Source: Bradyrhizobium diazoefficiens
GTDB taxonomy: Bacteria > Pseudomonadota > Alphaproteobacteria > Rhizobiales > Xanthobacteraceae
Assembly: GCF_016612535.1 (NCBI RefSeq)
Contig: NZ_JAENXS010000002.1
Location: 1,178,001-1,242,000, forward strand
Length of the DNA stretch: 64,000 nucleotides
Reading direction: 5' to 3'
A program made the position numbers and the translations under genes. Below are positions 1 to 9,227 of the stretch, piece by piece. Numbering within the stretch: the first letter of the stretch is position 1; each line of letters starts with the position of its first letter. The notes under the pieces were generated by a model, which searched no databases, was not told where the DNA came from, and was given only the letters and a program-made list of their open reading frames with translations.

Positions 1-714
1 ATTCGGCTCGCCCGGCTGGTAACCGGCTCCCGCACGCCAGCCATTGGCTTTCAGGAAGTTCGCGGTCGAGCTCAGCGCGTTGGCGGCGACGTCGAGATTG
101 CCGGTGCCGTAGGCCAGGATGTTCTTGGGCATGAATTGGGTCTGGCCGACCTCGCCATGCATGGAGCCACGGGTCGCCCCCGTCAGCATGCCGCGGTCGA
201 TCAGCTTCAGCGCCGCGTAGAGCTGCTCGGTGAAGAATTCGGGACGGCGGCAGTCATAGGCGAGCGTCGCGATCGACGAGAGCATGTTCTGGTTGCCGCG
301 CTGGCTGCCGAAACCAGTCTCCATGCCCCAGATCGCGATCAACGGCCCGGGCGGCACGCCATAGCGCTGCTCGATCGAGGCGAACATCGCGGCCTGCGAC
401 TGCTTGAGCGACCGGCCGCGCGCGACGATGGTGGTGGCGCCGCGCTTGGCCAGGAACTGATCAAGCGACAGCGAAAAACTGTGCTGGCTGCGATCGGCCC
501 CGATGGTGGCGCTGGCGTAGTTGGTCTGCATCAGCGCCGAGATCGCGGCTTGGCCGATGCCCTTGCCCTGCGCCTCTGCGCTGAACTCGCGTTTCCAGGC
601 CTCGAAGCCGCCGGGTCCGTTGCCGCATTGCGCGGCATGGACGGCGGGGGCCAGGGCCAACAATAGCACGGTCGCGCCAATCATCGCCGTCACTGCGGTC
701 CTGCCCTTGGTCAT
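1..714 (-). CDS. Lytic murein transglycosylase, MltB family (C-terminus off the window)
   Basis: The gene runs off the left edge; 238 codons of the N-terminal part are visible. The protein begins with a signal peptide (MTKGRTAVTAMIGATVLLLA, then an AHA-like cleavage region), so it acts in the periplasm, where this family cleaves the glycan strands of peptidoglycan to 1,6-anhydromuropeptides. The family signature is clear: GMETGFGSQRG contains the catalytic Glu, and GQTQFMP follows about 70 residues later. The start at 714 is chosen because it begins the signal peptide; a second ATG at 684 would truncate it. The missing C-terminus may carry a peptidoglycan-binding domain, which cannot be judged here. 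Confidence 0.88.
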   Translation of the reverse strand, partial: MTKGRTAVTAMIGATVLLLALAPAVHAAQCGNGPGGFEAWKREFSAEAQGKGIGQAAISALMQTNYASATIGADRSQHSFSLSLDQFLAKRGATTIVARGRSLKQSQAAMFASIEQRYGVPPGPLIAIWGMETGFGSQRGNQNMLSSIATLAYDCRRPEFFTEQLYAALKLIDRGMLTGATRGSMHGEVGQTQFMPKNILAYGTGNLDVAANALSSTANFLKANGWRAGAGYQPGEPN

Positions 715-841
715 CCCTGCGTTCCCTTCTCTCGATGCGCGACCCGCTCGCGCGTGCGCATGATCCTACGTCAGCCGCGCCGGCTCAAGCCCCCGACCGA
801 TGCAATCAATGCAGGCAATGCGGTTGACATGAAGCAAACAC

Positions 842-1657
842 TTATCGTCGGCCGTCCGTCCCAAGCAGGAAATCCACCATGATGCTCTGGTGCTGCTGGT
901 ACATGTCGGTGCCGGTCGCGGTGACGCAGCCGAGCTTGCGGGCCTCTGCTATGAACGGCGAAATGTCGGGCTTGGTGATCACGCAGCCGCAATAGGCCGA
1001 CGGCGCCAGCCGCGTGACATCAACCGGCAGCGGATCCCCGTCTTTCATTCCGGCGGGTGTTGCATTGGCGACGAAATCGAAGCCCCAAGGGTCGGCGGTT
1101 CCGACCCGCGTGCGTCCCTTGCCGAGCCGATTGAGCTGATGGATAAGCGCATCCCGCCGCTCGGCCGAGCTGTCGTGAATGGCGAGCTCGCTCACACCGG
1201 CCTCGACCAGCGCAAGCGCAATGGCTGACCCCGCCCCACCGGCACCAACCAGAAGCGCCCGCATTCCCCGGGGATCGATCCCCTTCGCCTGTGCCGCGCC
1301 GAGGAAGCCGAGGCCGTCCACCATGTCCCCGTGCCATGCGCCGTCGGTGCGCCGGCGCATCAGGTTCACGGTGCGCAGGAAATGTGCGCGTTCCGTTGCG
1401 CTGGCGCAGGCCTGATAGCAGGCGAATTTGTGCGGGATCGTCACCACGATTCCGTCGAGATTCTTCAGCCGTGCCGCCACGGAAAGAAAATCGGGCAGAT
1501 CGGCGGTCGCAACCTGAACCGGAACGAGAATGCCGTCATGGCGGCGCGCCGCAAAGGCGGCCGACACACCGGCGGGCGAACGCACCTGTGCGATGGGATC
1601 GCCGACGATGACGTAGAGTCGCGTCGCACCTGAAGGCGCCGGGATCATGTCGCTCAT
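842..1657 (-). CDS. Shikimate/quinate dehydrogenase-like oxidoreductase (AroE family)
   Basis: This is a 271-residue AroE-type protein. The N-terminal substrate domain has a degenerate SPxxHN-like element ([10 protein letters not shown]) and the TIPHK motif with the catalytic Lys at 77. The C-terminal NAD(P) domain shows [10 protein letters not shown], preceded by a GDMVDGLGF segment carrying the catalytic-type Asp. The ATG at 1657 overlaps the stop of the upstream monooxygenase by ATGA, so translation is probably coupled. Because the SxS substrate motif is altered and the neighbour is a catabolic monooxygenase, it may not be the biosynthetic AroE; a quinate/shikimate or other hydroxy-acid dehydrogenase is as likely. 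Confidence 0.8.
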   Translation of the reverse strand: MSDMIPAPSGATRLYVIVGDPIAQVRSPAGVSAAFAARRHDGILVPVQVATADLPDFLSVAARLKNLDGIVVTIPHKFACYQACASATERAHFLRTVNLMRRRTDGAWHGDMVDGLGFLGAAQAKGIDPRGMRALLVGAGGAGSAIALALVEAGVSELAIHDSSAERRDALIHQLNRLGKGRTRVGTADPWGFDFVANATPAGMKDGDPLPVDVTRLAPSAYCGCVITKPDISPFIAEARKLGCVTATGTDMYQQHQSIMVDFLLGTDGRR

Positions 1658-3507
1658 ACCGGGACGCCAGCACCGCCCGTAGCGGCCGCATAACTCAGTT
1701 CCAATCCGTCCAGGGTGCCGTCCTTTCGCCACTTGTCCAGCAGTCGCAGGAACGCCATTGGCCCGCGCCAATACTGGCTGTTGCGCGCCGCGATCGGATC
1801 GAACACGCCTTCGTTATTGTAGTAGCCGGGCGTACATTCGGCGAGATAGGTCTGGCGGCCGAGCGCGGCCTTCACGATCTCCTCGACCCAGGCGTTCTCG
1901 GCGGCGAGCGTCGGCTCCACTGTCCTGGCGCCACGCTTGCGTGCCTGATCGATGACATAGGCGATGTGCTGCGACTGTTCGTCGATGATATGCGGGAAAT
2001 TGGCGCTCTGGCCGGCCTGCACGGTCACGATCAGGAAGCAGTTCGGGAAGCCGCGGCTGTAAAAGCCGTGCATCGTCTTGACGCCATCACGCCAGCGCTC
2101 TGACAGGCTGATACCGTCGCGGCCATAAACCTCGAAACCCATCCGGCGCGCATAGTCGGTACCGACCTCGAAGCCGCTGGCATAGATCAGGCAGTCGAGC
2201 TCGTAGGCCTTGCCGTCGACGACGACGGCGTTGTCCGTGATGCGCTCGACACCCTTCCCCCTGGTGTCAACGAGATGCACGTTGGGGCGATTGAACGTGT
2301 CGAGGTATTCGTCGTGAAAGCACGGTCGCTTGCAGAACGCCTTGTACCAGGGTTTGAGCGCCGCCGCGGCCGCCTCGTCCTTCACCACCGCGTCGACCCG
2401 GGCCCGAATCTCCTCCATCTTGCGATAGTCGGCCTGCTCGATCACCTTCAGCGCCTCTTCCATCGAGGTCACCGGCTGTGGCTGACGGCGTGGCGCGAGC
2501 AGGATCTCCCCGAGCAGTCCGGTCCAGCCGTCCTGCACCAGATCCTGCTCGATCGGCTCGCCCGAAATCACGGCGGTGAAATTGTCCATCCGCTCGCGCT
2601 GCCAGCCGGGCTTCAGGCTTTCCGCCCAAGCATGATCCGTCGCCCGGTCGTCGCGCACCCCGATCGCCGACGGCGTGCGCTGGAACACGTAGAGCTCCTT
2701 CGCCGAGCGGCCGAGATGCGGCACGCACTGCACGGCAGTGGCGCCAGTGCCGATGATGCCGACGCGCTTGTCGGCAAGACCGTCGAGCCCGCCCTCGGCG
2801 TTCCCGCCGGTGTAGGCGTAGTCCCAGCGGCTGGTATGGAAGCTGTGGCCCCTGAACGTCTCGATGCCGGGAATGCCCGGCAGCTTCGGGCGACTCAGCG
2901 GACCGCCCGCCAAAATCACGAAGCGGGCGCGGATGCGATCGCCGCGATCGGTCTCGACCAGCCAGCGTCCCTCCTGCTCCTGCCACGTCATTTGCGAGAT
3001 AACGGTCTGAAACAGTGCGCGCTCATAGAGTCCGAAGTGACGGCCGATGCGGCGCGAGTGTTCGTAGATCTCCGGCGCACGCGCATATTTGCGGACCGGC
3101 ATGTAGCCGGTCTCTTCCAGCAACGGCAGATAGATGTAGCTCTCGGTATCGCAGGCAGCACCGGGACAACGATTCCAGTACCAGGTGCCGCCGAAATCCG
3201 CGGCCTTTTCCACGATGCGGAAATCCGAGATGCCGGCTTCGCGCAAGCGCGCGCCGCAGAGCAGGCCGCCGAAACCACCGCCGACGATGACGACTTCGGT
3301 CTCTTCGCTGACGGCCGCCCGCGCAAATCCGGCATCGGCCCAGGGATCGTCGAGATAGTGGGCAAAGCCGCCGCTCACCTCGACATACTGCGCTTTGCCC
3401 TCGGAGCGCAGACGCAGGTCGCGCTCGTCGCGATAGCGCGCACGCAAGGCCTGGATGTCGATGCTAGGCGCGCCGGCTGCGCCGGTCTTGTGTCTTTCCG
3501 CTGACAT
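1654..3507 (-). CDS. Flavin-containing Baeyer-Villiger-type monooxygenase
   Basis: This 617-residue protein belongs to the FAD/NADPH class B monooxygenases (cyclohexanone and phenylacetone monooxygenase type), which insert oxygen next to a ketone to give an ester or lactone. It has a first Rossmann motif near residue 75 ([10 protein letters not shown]), the family segment [17 protein letters not shown], the BVMO fingerprint [12 protein letters not shown] near 217-228, and a second nucleotide-binding motif (GTGATAV) near 247. The start at 3507 has GGAGGA seven bases upstream; an in-frame extension further upstream has no ribosome site. It forms a coupled pair with the AroE-like gene and is divergent from an acyl-CoA synthetase. 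The substrate is unknown. Confidence 0.88.
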   Translation of the reverse strand: MSAERHKTGAAGAPSIDIQALRARYRDERDLRLRSEGKAQYVEVSGGFAHYLDDPWADAGFARAAVSEETEVVIVGGGFGGLLCGARLREAGISDFRIVEKAADFGGTWYWNRCPGAACDTESYIYLPLLEETGYMPVRKYARAPEIYEHSRRIGRHFGLYERALFQTVISQMTWQEQEGRWLVETDRGDRIRARFVILAGGPLSRPKLPGIPGIETFRGHSFHTSRWDYAYTGGNAEGGLDGLADKRVGIIGTGATAVQCVPHLGRSAKELYVFQRTPSAIGVRDDRATDHAWAESLKPGWQRERMDNFTAVISGEPIEQDLVQDGWTGLLGEILLAPRRQPQPVTSMEEALKVIEQADYRKMEEIRARVDAVVKDEAAAAALKPWYKAFCKRPCFHDEYLDTFNRPNVHLVDTRGKGVERITDNAVVVDGKAYELDCLIYASGFEVGTDYARRMGFEVYGRDGISLSERWRDGVKTMHGFYSRGFPNCFLIVTVQAGQSANFPHIIDEQSQHIAYVIDQARKRGARTVEPTLAAENAWVEEIVKAALGRQTYLAECTPGYYNNEGVFDPIAARNSQYWRGPMAFLRLLDKWRKDGTLDGLELSYAAATGGAGVPV

Positions 3508-3709
3508 CGATCTCCTCCAATGCGGGCGCTGCTTCGGCCTGCAGCTCGCGCCAGTTAGCCCTGAAAAAATGATGCACGCAATCGCGTCCACCTTTTTTGC
3601 GTGTACGTCGCGTGGCCTTCCGCTACCCTGCACGCAAGCGCGAGCGCATCATGCAACGACATGATCTTAACGACTTGATCTTAACGACTTGGCTTTTTCG
3701 GAGGGGACG
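3508..3709. promoter_or_regulatory. Divergent promoter region with TGCACGCAA-type repeats
   Basis: This 202-bp gap separates the divergent monooxygenase and acyl-CoA synthetase genes. TGCACGCAATCGCG (3573-3586) and TGCACGCAAGCGCG (3629-3642) are direct repeats with one mismatch, and TTGCGTGTA (3598-3606) lies between them as a partial inverted copy. Such repeats at a divergent promoter suggest binding sites for an unlinked regulator; no regulator gene is adjacent. Confidence 0.4.
3662..3690. repeat. Perfect 14-bp tandem duplication in the acyl-CoA synthetase leader
   Basis: TGATCTTAACGACT occurs twice head to tail (3662-3675 and 3676-3689). The second copy ends about ten bases before the GGAGGGG ribosome site of the gene at 3710. 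It may be a recent slippage duplication or a repeated operator half-site. Confidence 0.7.
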
Positions 3710-5335
3710 ATGCAGGGATTGATGATGGACATACCGCTGCTGATCAGCGGCCTGATCCAGTATGCCGCCGACTATCACGGCGAGGCGGAGATCGTCGCGC
3801 GCGAGATCGAGGGCGATATCCATCGTTACACCTATGCCGAGGCCCATCCGCGCATCAAGCGCATGGCGCTGGCGCTCAACCGGCTCGGCATGAAGCAAGG
3901 CGACCGCGTCGGCACGCTGGCCTGGAATACGCATCGTCATTTCGAGATGTTCTACGCAGCGCCGGGCATGGGCTATGTGCTGCACACCGTCAATCCGCGG
4001 CTGTTTCCCGAGCAGCTCGTCTACATCATCAACCACGCCGAAGACCGCATCCTCTTCGTCGACCGCGCCACGTTGCCGATCGTCGAGGCGATCGCACCAC
4101 AGCTGAAGACGATCGAAGCCTTTGTCATGATGTCGTCGCGAGAACGCATGCCCGAGACGAAACTTGCCAACATGCATTGCTACGAAGAGCTGCTCGACAA
4201 GGAGAATGACGCCGGCTTCGCCTGGCCTCTGTTCGACGAAAAATCCGCCTCCACCATCTGTTACACCTCGGGCACGACGGGCAATCCCAAGGGCGTGATC
4301 TATTCGCACCGCGCCGCCATTCTCCAGACCATGACGTGCTGCAGCTTCGACTTCCTGACCGGACATGTCGAAGGCGTGCGCGAGGTGATGATGCCGATGG
4401 CGCCGCTGTTCCACGGCAACGGCTGGAACATGCCGTTCACCGCGCCCTACACCGGCTCGAAGCTGGTGCTGCCCGGCCGCAATTACGAGCCCGACAAGCT
4501 CTACGAGCTGCTCGAAGGCGAGAAGGTGACGCTGTCGGCGGGCGTGCCGAGTTTCTGGCTGATCCTGCTCGACTGGCTCGGCCGCACCGGAAGGACATTT
4601 TCGACGCTGCGCGCAACGCTGTCGTCGGGCTCAGCGCCACCACGTGCCATGGTCGAAAAGCTCAAGCGCGACTACAATGTCGACTACATCCAGGCCTGGG
4701 GCATGACGGAGGCGCTCGGTTGTTCGATGCCGGGTTTGCGGCCCGGCTCCGAGCATCTCGGCGACAAGGACAAATTCGACCGGCGCATGGTGTCGGGACG
4801 CGCCTGCTTCGGCACGGATTTGCGTATCGTCGACGACGGCGGCAACGAACTGCCGCGCGACGGCAAGAGCGTCGGCCATTTGCGCGCCCGGGGGCCGTGG
4901 GTCGCTTCCGGTTACATGAAGCTCGACGAGGGCCTCGATCGCGACGGCTGGCTGATCACAGGCGACATGGCCAAGATCGACCCTCAGGGCCACGTGACCC
5001 TCACCGACCGCTCCAAGGACGTGATCAAGTCGGGCGGCGAATGGATTTCCTCGATCCAGCTCGAGGACATCGCATTATCGCATCCCGACGTGCTGCAAGC
5101 CGCGGTGGTCGCCATCGCCCATGACAAATGGCAGGAGCGCCCGCTCCTCCTCGTCGTCCGCAAGAAGGGCGCGACCGTCGACGGCAAGACCCTGCTCGAC
5201 CATATGCGCCCAAAAATCGCGAGCTGGTGGATGCCGGATGCGGTCGAATTCCTGGACGAATTCCCGATGACCGGCACCGGCAAGGTGCTCAAATCGGCGC
5301 TGCGCGAGAAATTCAGGGAGTATCGCGTCGGGTGA
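3710..5335 (+). CDS. Medium/long-chain fatty acid-CoA ligase (AMP-forming, AlkK-like)
   Basis: This 541-residue acyl-adenylate-forming enzyme activates a carboxylic acid to its CoA thioester using ATP. The P-loop-like AMP motif YTSGTTGNPKG is at about residues 185-195, followed by AWGMTEALG (A5-like), TGDMAKIDPQGHVTLTDR (A7-A8 hinge) and the C-terminal GTGKVLKSALR with the catalytic Lys. The start at 3710 is preceded by GGAGGGG; an in-frame TTG 21 bases earlier has no ribosome site. Next to a Baeyer-Villiger-type enzyme it could activate the acid released from an ester or lactone. The exact chain-length preference cannot be read from the sequence. Confidence 0.88.
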   Translation: MQGLMMDIPLLISGLIQYAADYHGEAEIVAREIEGDIHRYTYAEAHPRIKRMALALNRLGMKQGDRVGTLAWNTHRHFEMFYAAPGMGYVLHTVNPRLFPEQLVYIINHAEDRILFVDRATLPIVEAIAPQLKTIEAFVMMSSRERMPETKLANMHCYEELLDKENDAGFAWPLFDEKSASTICYTSGTTGNPKGVIYSHRAAILQTMTCCSFDFLTGHVEGVREVMMPMAPLFHGNGWNMPFTAPYTGSKLVLPGRNYEPDKLYELLEGEKVTLSAGVPSFWLILLDWLGRTGRTFSTLRATLSSGSAPPRAMVEKLKRDYNVDYIQAWGMTEALGCSMPGLRPGSEHLGDKDKFDRRMVSGRACFGTDLRIVDDGGNELPRDGKSVGHLRARGPWVASGYMKLDEGLDRDGWLITGDMAKIDPQGHVTLTDRSKDVIKSGGEWISSIQLEDIALSHPDVLQAAVVAIAHDKWQERPLLLVVRKKGATVDGKTLLDHMRPKIASWWMPDAVEFLDEFPMTGTGKVLKSALREKFREYRVG

Positions 5336-5529
5336 TCTCGGCACCTCTCATTGCGCGTCGAGCGCGCAGACGCGTTCGATCAGCCCATGGCGACGGCGGC
5401 ACCTCGAACGATTTTGGCCTGATGCAGGCCTACGCCACCGCGCGGCTGCTGCGGCTTGCGGATGGGCCAGACGAGGTGCACCGGAACCAGATCGCGCGAT
5501 TCGAGCTGAAGAAATATTCGAACCCGTAG
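5336..5529 (+). pseudogene. Remnant of an acyl-CoA dehydrogenase C-terminus
   Basis: The open frame ending at 5529 encodes GGTSNDFGLMQAYATARLLR and then LADGPDEVHRNQIARFELKK, a near-canonical acyl-CoA dehydrogenase C-terminus (the QxHGGxG...RLADGPDEVH...A..EL region). Only about 50 residues remain. Upstream of SAHGDGG the reading breaks; a single missing G at the CAG-CCC junction (about 5385) would restore a DQAHGDGG reading. There is no start codon or ribosome site of its own, and the preceding synthetase ends at 5335. It is best read as the decayed tail of a once-adjacent dehydrogenase that would have acted on the synthetase product. Confidence 0.62.
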
Positions 5530-5545
5530 AAGCGTAAGCAACGAG

Positions 5546-6412
5546 CTAGTTCAACACCTCCACGGTCGCCGAACGACCGGCGACCAGCGACATTCCCTCG
5601 GGCACCGGATCCAGCGCGATGCGCACCGGCACGCGCTGGGCGAGCCTCACCCAGCTGAAGGTCGGATTGACGTTGGCAAGCAGGCTCGCGCCCTCGGCAC
5701 GGTCGCGGTCCTCGATGCCGGCGGCGATGCTCTCGACGCGGCCCGACAGCGTGCCCTTCTCGCCCATCAGGCGAACCTGCACCTTGTCGCCCAGGCGGAT
5801 GCGCGCGAGTTTCGTCTCTTCGAAATAGCCTTCCACATGCAGCGTATCACTGTCGACCAGCGCCATCACGCCCCTACCGGCGGTGACGTAAGCGCCGGGC
5901 CGCAGATCCATGTTGGTGATCACGCCGTTCACGGAAGCCCGGACCTCGCTGCGATCGAGATTGAGCTGGGCGACCGCGCGGTCGGCGACGGCCGCATCAA
6001 AGGCCGCCTTGGCCTGGAGCTGGGTTGCCAGTACCTGCTCCTGCTTCTGCTGCGACACCGCGTCCGTCGTCAGTGCGCTGTAGCGCTTCAAATCGGCATT
6101 GGCCTGATCTAGCGTGGCCTGGTGACCAGCCACCGAAGCATCGGCCTGCCGCAGCGCCAGCGCGAAGCGCTCGCGATCGATCCGGAACAGGACATCGCCG
6201 CGATGAACCTTCTGATTGTCCTTGACCAGCACGTCGGTGACGAAGCCGGAGACGTCGGGCGCGACCTGCACCACGTCGGCGCGGACGCGGCCGTCACGCG
6301 TCCAGGGCGATTCCATATAATAGACCCAAAGCGCGCGGCCGACGCCGAGCGCGGCGACGACGGCAAGGACGGTCAGCGCGATACGGCCGAGCCAAGCGAA
6401 ATTCCCTTTCAT
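5546..6412 (-). CDS. HlyD/AaeA-type membrane fusion protein of an efflux system
   Basis: This 288-residue periplasmic adaptor has one N-terminal membrane anchor (IALTVLAVVAALGVGRALWV). It is followed by the biotinyl-lipoyl half VQVAPDVSGFVTDVLVKDNQ, a coiled hairpin rich in Ala and Gln, and the second half near RASVNGVITNMDLRPGAYV. It ends with a barrel domain. It is the last gene of a FUSC-DUF1656-HlyD operon and overlaps DUF1656 by ATGA (6409-6412). Such trios export hydroxylated aromatic acids or similar anions across both membranes (AaeAB type), probably with an outer-membrane factor encoded elsewhere. Confidence 0.88.
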   Translation of the reverse strand: MKGNFAWLGRIALTVLAVVAALGVGRALWVYYMESPWTRDGRVRADVVQVAPDVSGFVTDVLVKDNQKVHRGDVLFRIDRERFALALRQADASVAGHQATLDQANADLKRYSALTTDAVSQQKQEQVLATQLQAKAAFDAAVADRAVAQLNLDRSEVRASVNGVITNMDLRPGAYVTAGRGVMALVDSDTLHVEGYFEETKLARIRLGDKVQVRLMGEKGTLSGRVESIAAGIEDRDRAEGASLLANVNPTFSWVRLAQRVPVRIALDPVPEGMSLVAGRSATVEVLN

Positions 6413-6615
6413 GAGAGATACTCCGAGAGATAGACGACGCCACCGAGCAGGCAGACGAAAATTGCGAAATCGAACAGCGCGCGGTGCCAGACCAGCCGGT
6501 AGAGGTCGAAACGCTGCATCAGCCGGCGGAGAAACGCGCTCAGCACGTAGGCGACGATGATCCACAGCAGGAGCGACGGCACGAGCACGCCGTAGATGTC
6601 GATCACATATCTCAT
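6409..6615 (-). CDS. DUF1656 small membrane protein (AaeX-like)
   Basis: This 68-residue protein has two hydrophobic segments (GVLVPSLLLWIIVAYVLSAF and FDFAIFVCLLGGVVYLSEYL) separated by a basic linker, typical of DUF1656. The family sits between the FUSC permease and the HlyD adaptor in AaeXAB-type efflux operons, as here, with four-base overlaps on both sides (6612-6615 and 6409-6412). Its role in the pump is not established; the tight coupling suggests a stoichiometric inner-membrane component. Confidence 0.85.
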   Translation of the reverse strand: MRYVIDIYGVLVPSLLLWIIVAYVLSAFLRRLMQRFDLYRLVWHRALFDFAIFVCLLGGVVYLSEYLS

Positions 6616-8660
6616 GCCGCGACACTCTCTGTGCGCGGCCGATAGGCCGGCGCATCCGGGAACAAACCGCGCCTGATACCGACGAGGCCGATCAGGGCGT
6701 CTTCGCGCGCGCTGTCATTGGGGTCCTTCACCGCCTGAGCCAATGCCCGATCGACGCCGGTCAGAAGCTCGTGCGGCATTCCGCCGCCCGCATAATTGCG
6801 GCAGGCGGCGGCAAGCTGGTCGAGCATATCGTCGATGACGGAGATGGTCGAAGCGGCAAGCCCGTAACGCGCGCGGCGTAGGTCGATGATGTTGATGCCG
6901 ATGCGGAGCTGAACGAGGCTGTCGGCATCGCGCCGATCACTCTCCGAGAGGAAGGCGATGCGCTGCACCAGAAGCCCGAGACGGTGCAACATGAGGCCCG
7001 CGAACTCCGCACGGTCGCGCTTCCCGCGCCGTTCGGCGGCGACCGCGATCGTGATCCAGCTCGACAGCACCAGGCGATTGGCGATCCATTCCGCGCCCAC
7101 CCCGCGCGCGATCCGCGTCACCAGCTCGGCGATGAGGACGCCGACGAAGAAGGCGACGGCGGAATTAGCGTAGGACGCAAAATCCGCGCTGTAGGTCGAT
7201 TGCAGCGCGAGCAATGTCGCGGTGTTGGCCGCGAGCGCCATGCCGGGGCCCGCCGTTGCCGGCCGCGCGATCAGGAAACCATAGAGCAGGAACGTTGGCG
7301 CCAGCGCGACGACGAGAACCTCGATATGGGAGATCGCGGGCACCAGCGCGAACAGATAGACCGCGACCACCACGATGGCGACCAGCGACCACAGGCCGAA
7401 ACTGCGGATGAAACGCGCCGGCTCGTCCTGCGCGGCGAAGAATGAACAGGCCACCGCCGCCATCATCGGCGCCGAGGCGCCATCCGGCCAGCCTGTGCCG
7501 ATCCAGAACGCGCAGCAGATCAGGATCGCCACGGCCGCGCCAGCCGCCGACCACAGCGCAAGCCAGCGGTCGCGATGACGCACCGGGGCGGCGCCGGCCT
7601 CGGAGCGGAAGGCTAGCTCGAGGGTCGAGACGCCGCGGTTCCCGGCAATGGCCTCGGTCAATGCACGGCAATCGCGGGAGAGGTCGACCAGCTCGCGCAG
7701 CCGCGACAGCAGGCTCGTGGTGATGATCCGTTCCCAGGACGCGCTGTCACCGAGCTCCGACTGCCGTTCGGCGATCATGGCGCGGATCCGCTCGGCCGGC
7801 CGCCGCGCGCTGACGTCGCTGACGATCCATTGCGCGAGATCCTCGAGGAGCCGCTTCAGCTCGGGTTGCCGCCGCAGCCCCTCCTCTCCCAGTGCAGCCA
7901 GACGATCCTCGAGCGAGGCGATCACCGGCAGCAACATCAGCATCCGCAACCGGATTTCGCCGAGGCCGCTCACTACGTCGCGATCGGTGAGCCGGTCATA
8001 GGCAAGATGGGTGGAGAGCGTGTCGATCTCGACGATGTCGGTCGCGAGCTTGAGGCGCTTGCCGCGGCGGGTTTCGTTGGTGCCCTCGCGCAGCAGCACG
8101 ACCTGGCTGAGGCGGCGGGCATCGGATAACCAACTATCGACGCGACCGGCGACCGCCGGCGCGACGCTGCGCGGGAACACGATGGTGGAGACTAGACTGG
8201 CGCAGATGATGCCGAGCGAGATCTCCTCTAGCCTTGCCACCGCAGTGTCGAAGATCGCGCCGGGCTCGGACACGGAAGGGAAGCTGATCAACGCGACTGT
8301 ATATCCGGCCAGCATGAAGACGTAGCTGCGCGGCGTGCCGTCCAGCAGTGACAAGTACAGGCAGAGCCCGACCCAGAGCGCGATGGCGAGGCACAACAGC
8401 TCGGGCGCGTTGATCAGGTTCGGTACCAGCGCCACCGTCATGATCGCACCGACCAACGTGCCCATGACGCGGAAGAACGCCTTCGAGCTGGTGGCGCCCG
8501 CGAGGGGCTGCGAGGTGATGTAGACCGTCGCCATCGCCCAATAGGGCCGCGGCAGGTCCATGGCGAGCGCAATGACGAGCGCGAGCATCGACGCGGCAAA
8601 CGTCTTCAAAGCGAAAATGAGGTCCGCGTGGCGGACCAGAAACGGCTCTTCCGCGCGCAT
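6612..8660 (-). CDS. FUSC-family inner-membrane efflux permease (AaeB/fusaric acid resistance type)
   Basis: This 682-residue permease has two hydrophobic blocks: one at residues about 10-170 (ALKTFAASMLALVIALAMDL, then PYWAMATVYITSQPLAGATS) and a second after a long soluble helical domain. The PYWAxxTVxI element is typical of FUSC proteins, which move aromatic carboxylates out of the cytoplasm. The ATG at 8660 has GGAGAC upstream and lies two bases after the MarR stop, so regulator and pump form one transcript. A longer open frame continues upstream only because it is antisense to codon-biased MarR sequence. Confidence 0.87.
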   Translation of the reverse strand: MRAEEPFLVRHADLIFALKTFAASMLALVIALAMDLPRPYWAMATVYITSQPLAGATSSKAFFRVMGTLVGAIMTVALVPNLINAPELLCLAIALWVGLCLYLSLLDGTPRSYVFMLAGYTVALISFPSVSEPGAIFDTAVARLEEISLGIICASLVSTIVFPRSVAPAVAGRVDSWLSDARRLSQVVLLREGTNETRRGKRLKLATDIVEIDTLSTHLAYDRLTDRDVVSGLGEIRLRMLMLLPVIASLEDRLAALGEEGLRRQPELKRLLEDLAQWIVSDVSARRPAERIRAMIAERQSELGDSASWERIITTSLLSRLRELVDLSRDCRALTEAIAGNRGVSTLELAFRSEAGAAPVRHRDRWLALWSAAGAAVAILICCAFWIGTGWPDGASAPMMAAVACSFFAAQDEPARFIRSFGLWSLVAIVVVAVYLFALVPAISHIEVLVVALAPTFLLYGFLIARPATAGPGMALAANTATLLALQSTYSADFASYANSAVAFFVGVLIAELVTRIARGVGAEWIANRLVLSSWITIAVAAERRGKRDRAEFAGLMLHRLGLLVQRIAFLSESDRRDADSLVQLRIGINIIDLRRARYGLAASTISVIDDMLDQLAAACRNYAGGGMPHELLTGVDRALAQAVKDPNDSAREDALIGLVGIRRGLFPDAPAYRPRTESVAA

Positions 8661-8662
8661 GA

Positions 8663-9136
8663 CTATTTCGTCTCCGGGAACGCCTTTGCTTCGAGCAGAC
8701 GGCTCGCCCGCCGCTCGATGCGCTGGAGCGTCTCGAAAGTTATCGCAAGTTCGTCCGCGCCGATATCCTTCAGCAGGCTCGCCCGCACGCGCCGCAGCAC
8801 GCGGTTGGTTTCCTCGACCTTGGCTTCGCCCGCTTTGGTCAGGTGGAGCGTTTTGGCACGCCGGTCGATCGGATCCTCGCGGCGCTCCACCAGGCCCTCC
8901 GCCTGGAGCAGGTCGATCAGCCGGACCAGCGACGGCCCTTCGATGCCGAGCTCGTCGGCAAGCACGCCCTGCCGCACGTTCTCGCCCTGCCGCGACAGCA
9001 CCAGCAGCGGGATCGCCGTCGCATAGGACAGGCCGTGATCGGACAGCGCCTGATCCGACTCGCGCCGCCAGATGCGGGCCAGGCGCGTGATGAGCCGGCC
9101 GATTTCGCCGTGAATAAAGCCTTGCGAGGGTGCCAT
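8663..9136 (-). CDS. MarR-family transcriptional regulator of the efflux operon
   Basis: This 157-residue winged-helix protein carries the MarR core: GVLADELGIEGPSLVRLIDL as helix-turn-helix, then LVERREDPIDRRAKTLHLT as the wing. It is the first gene of the FUSC-DUF1656-HlyD operon and divergent from an MFS transporter, the usual arrangement for a local repressor relieved by the exported aromatic compound. The ATG at 9136 is preferred; an in-frame GTG at 9154 would add six residues, and neither has a strong ribosome site. Confidence 0.87.
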   Translation of the reverse strand: MAPSQGFIHGEIGRLITRLARIWRRESDQALSDHGLSYATAIPLLVLSRQGENVRQGVLADELGIEGPSLVRLIDLLQAEGLVERREDPIDRRAKTLHLTKAGEAKVEETNRVLRRVRASLLKDIGADELAITFETLQRIERRASRLLEAKAFPETK

Positions 9137-9227
9137 GCAAAATAGATAGGACACGAACTATTAGTCTGCAACTATATAACCCGGGATATTCCCATGATCA
9201 CGAAAAAGCGACCGAGGACAACGCAAG
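9137..9227. promoter_or_regulatory. Divergent promoter with a small palindrome (probable MarR operator)
   Basis: This short AT-richer gap lies between the MarR gene and the MFS gene. It contains TAGTCTGCAACTA (9162-9174), with TAGT/ACTA arms around a five-base centre, within a stretch rich in ACTA and TATA. The position between the regulator and its divergent neighbour makes it the likeliest operator. The assignment rests on position and symmetry only. Confidence 0.4.

Noticed and set aside
2275..3504. Long open frame on the plus strand opposite the monooxygenase gene
   Set aside because: It is exactly antisense to a gene with complete family motifs; GC-rich third positions keep the opposite strand open. 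It has no ribosome site and an Arg/Ala-rich nonsense composition.
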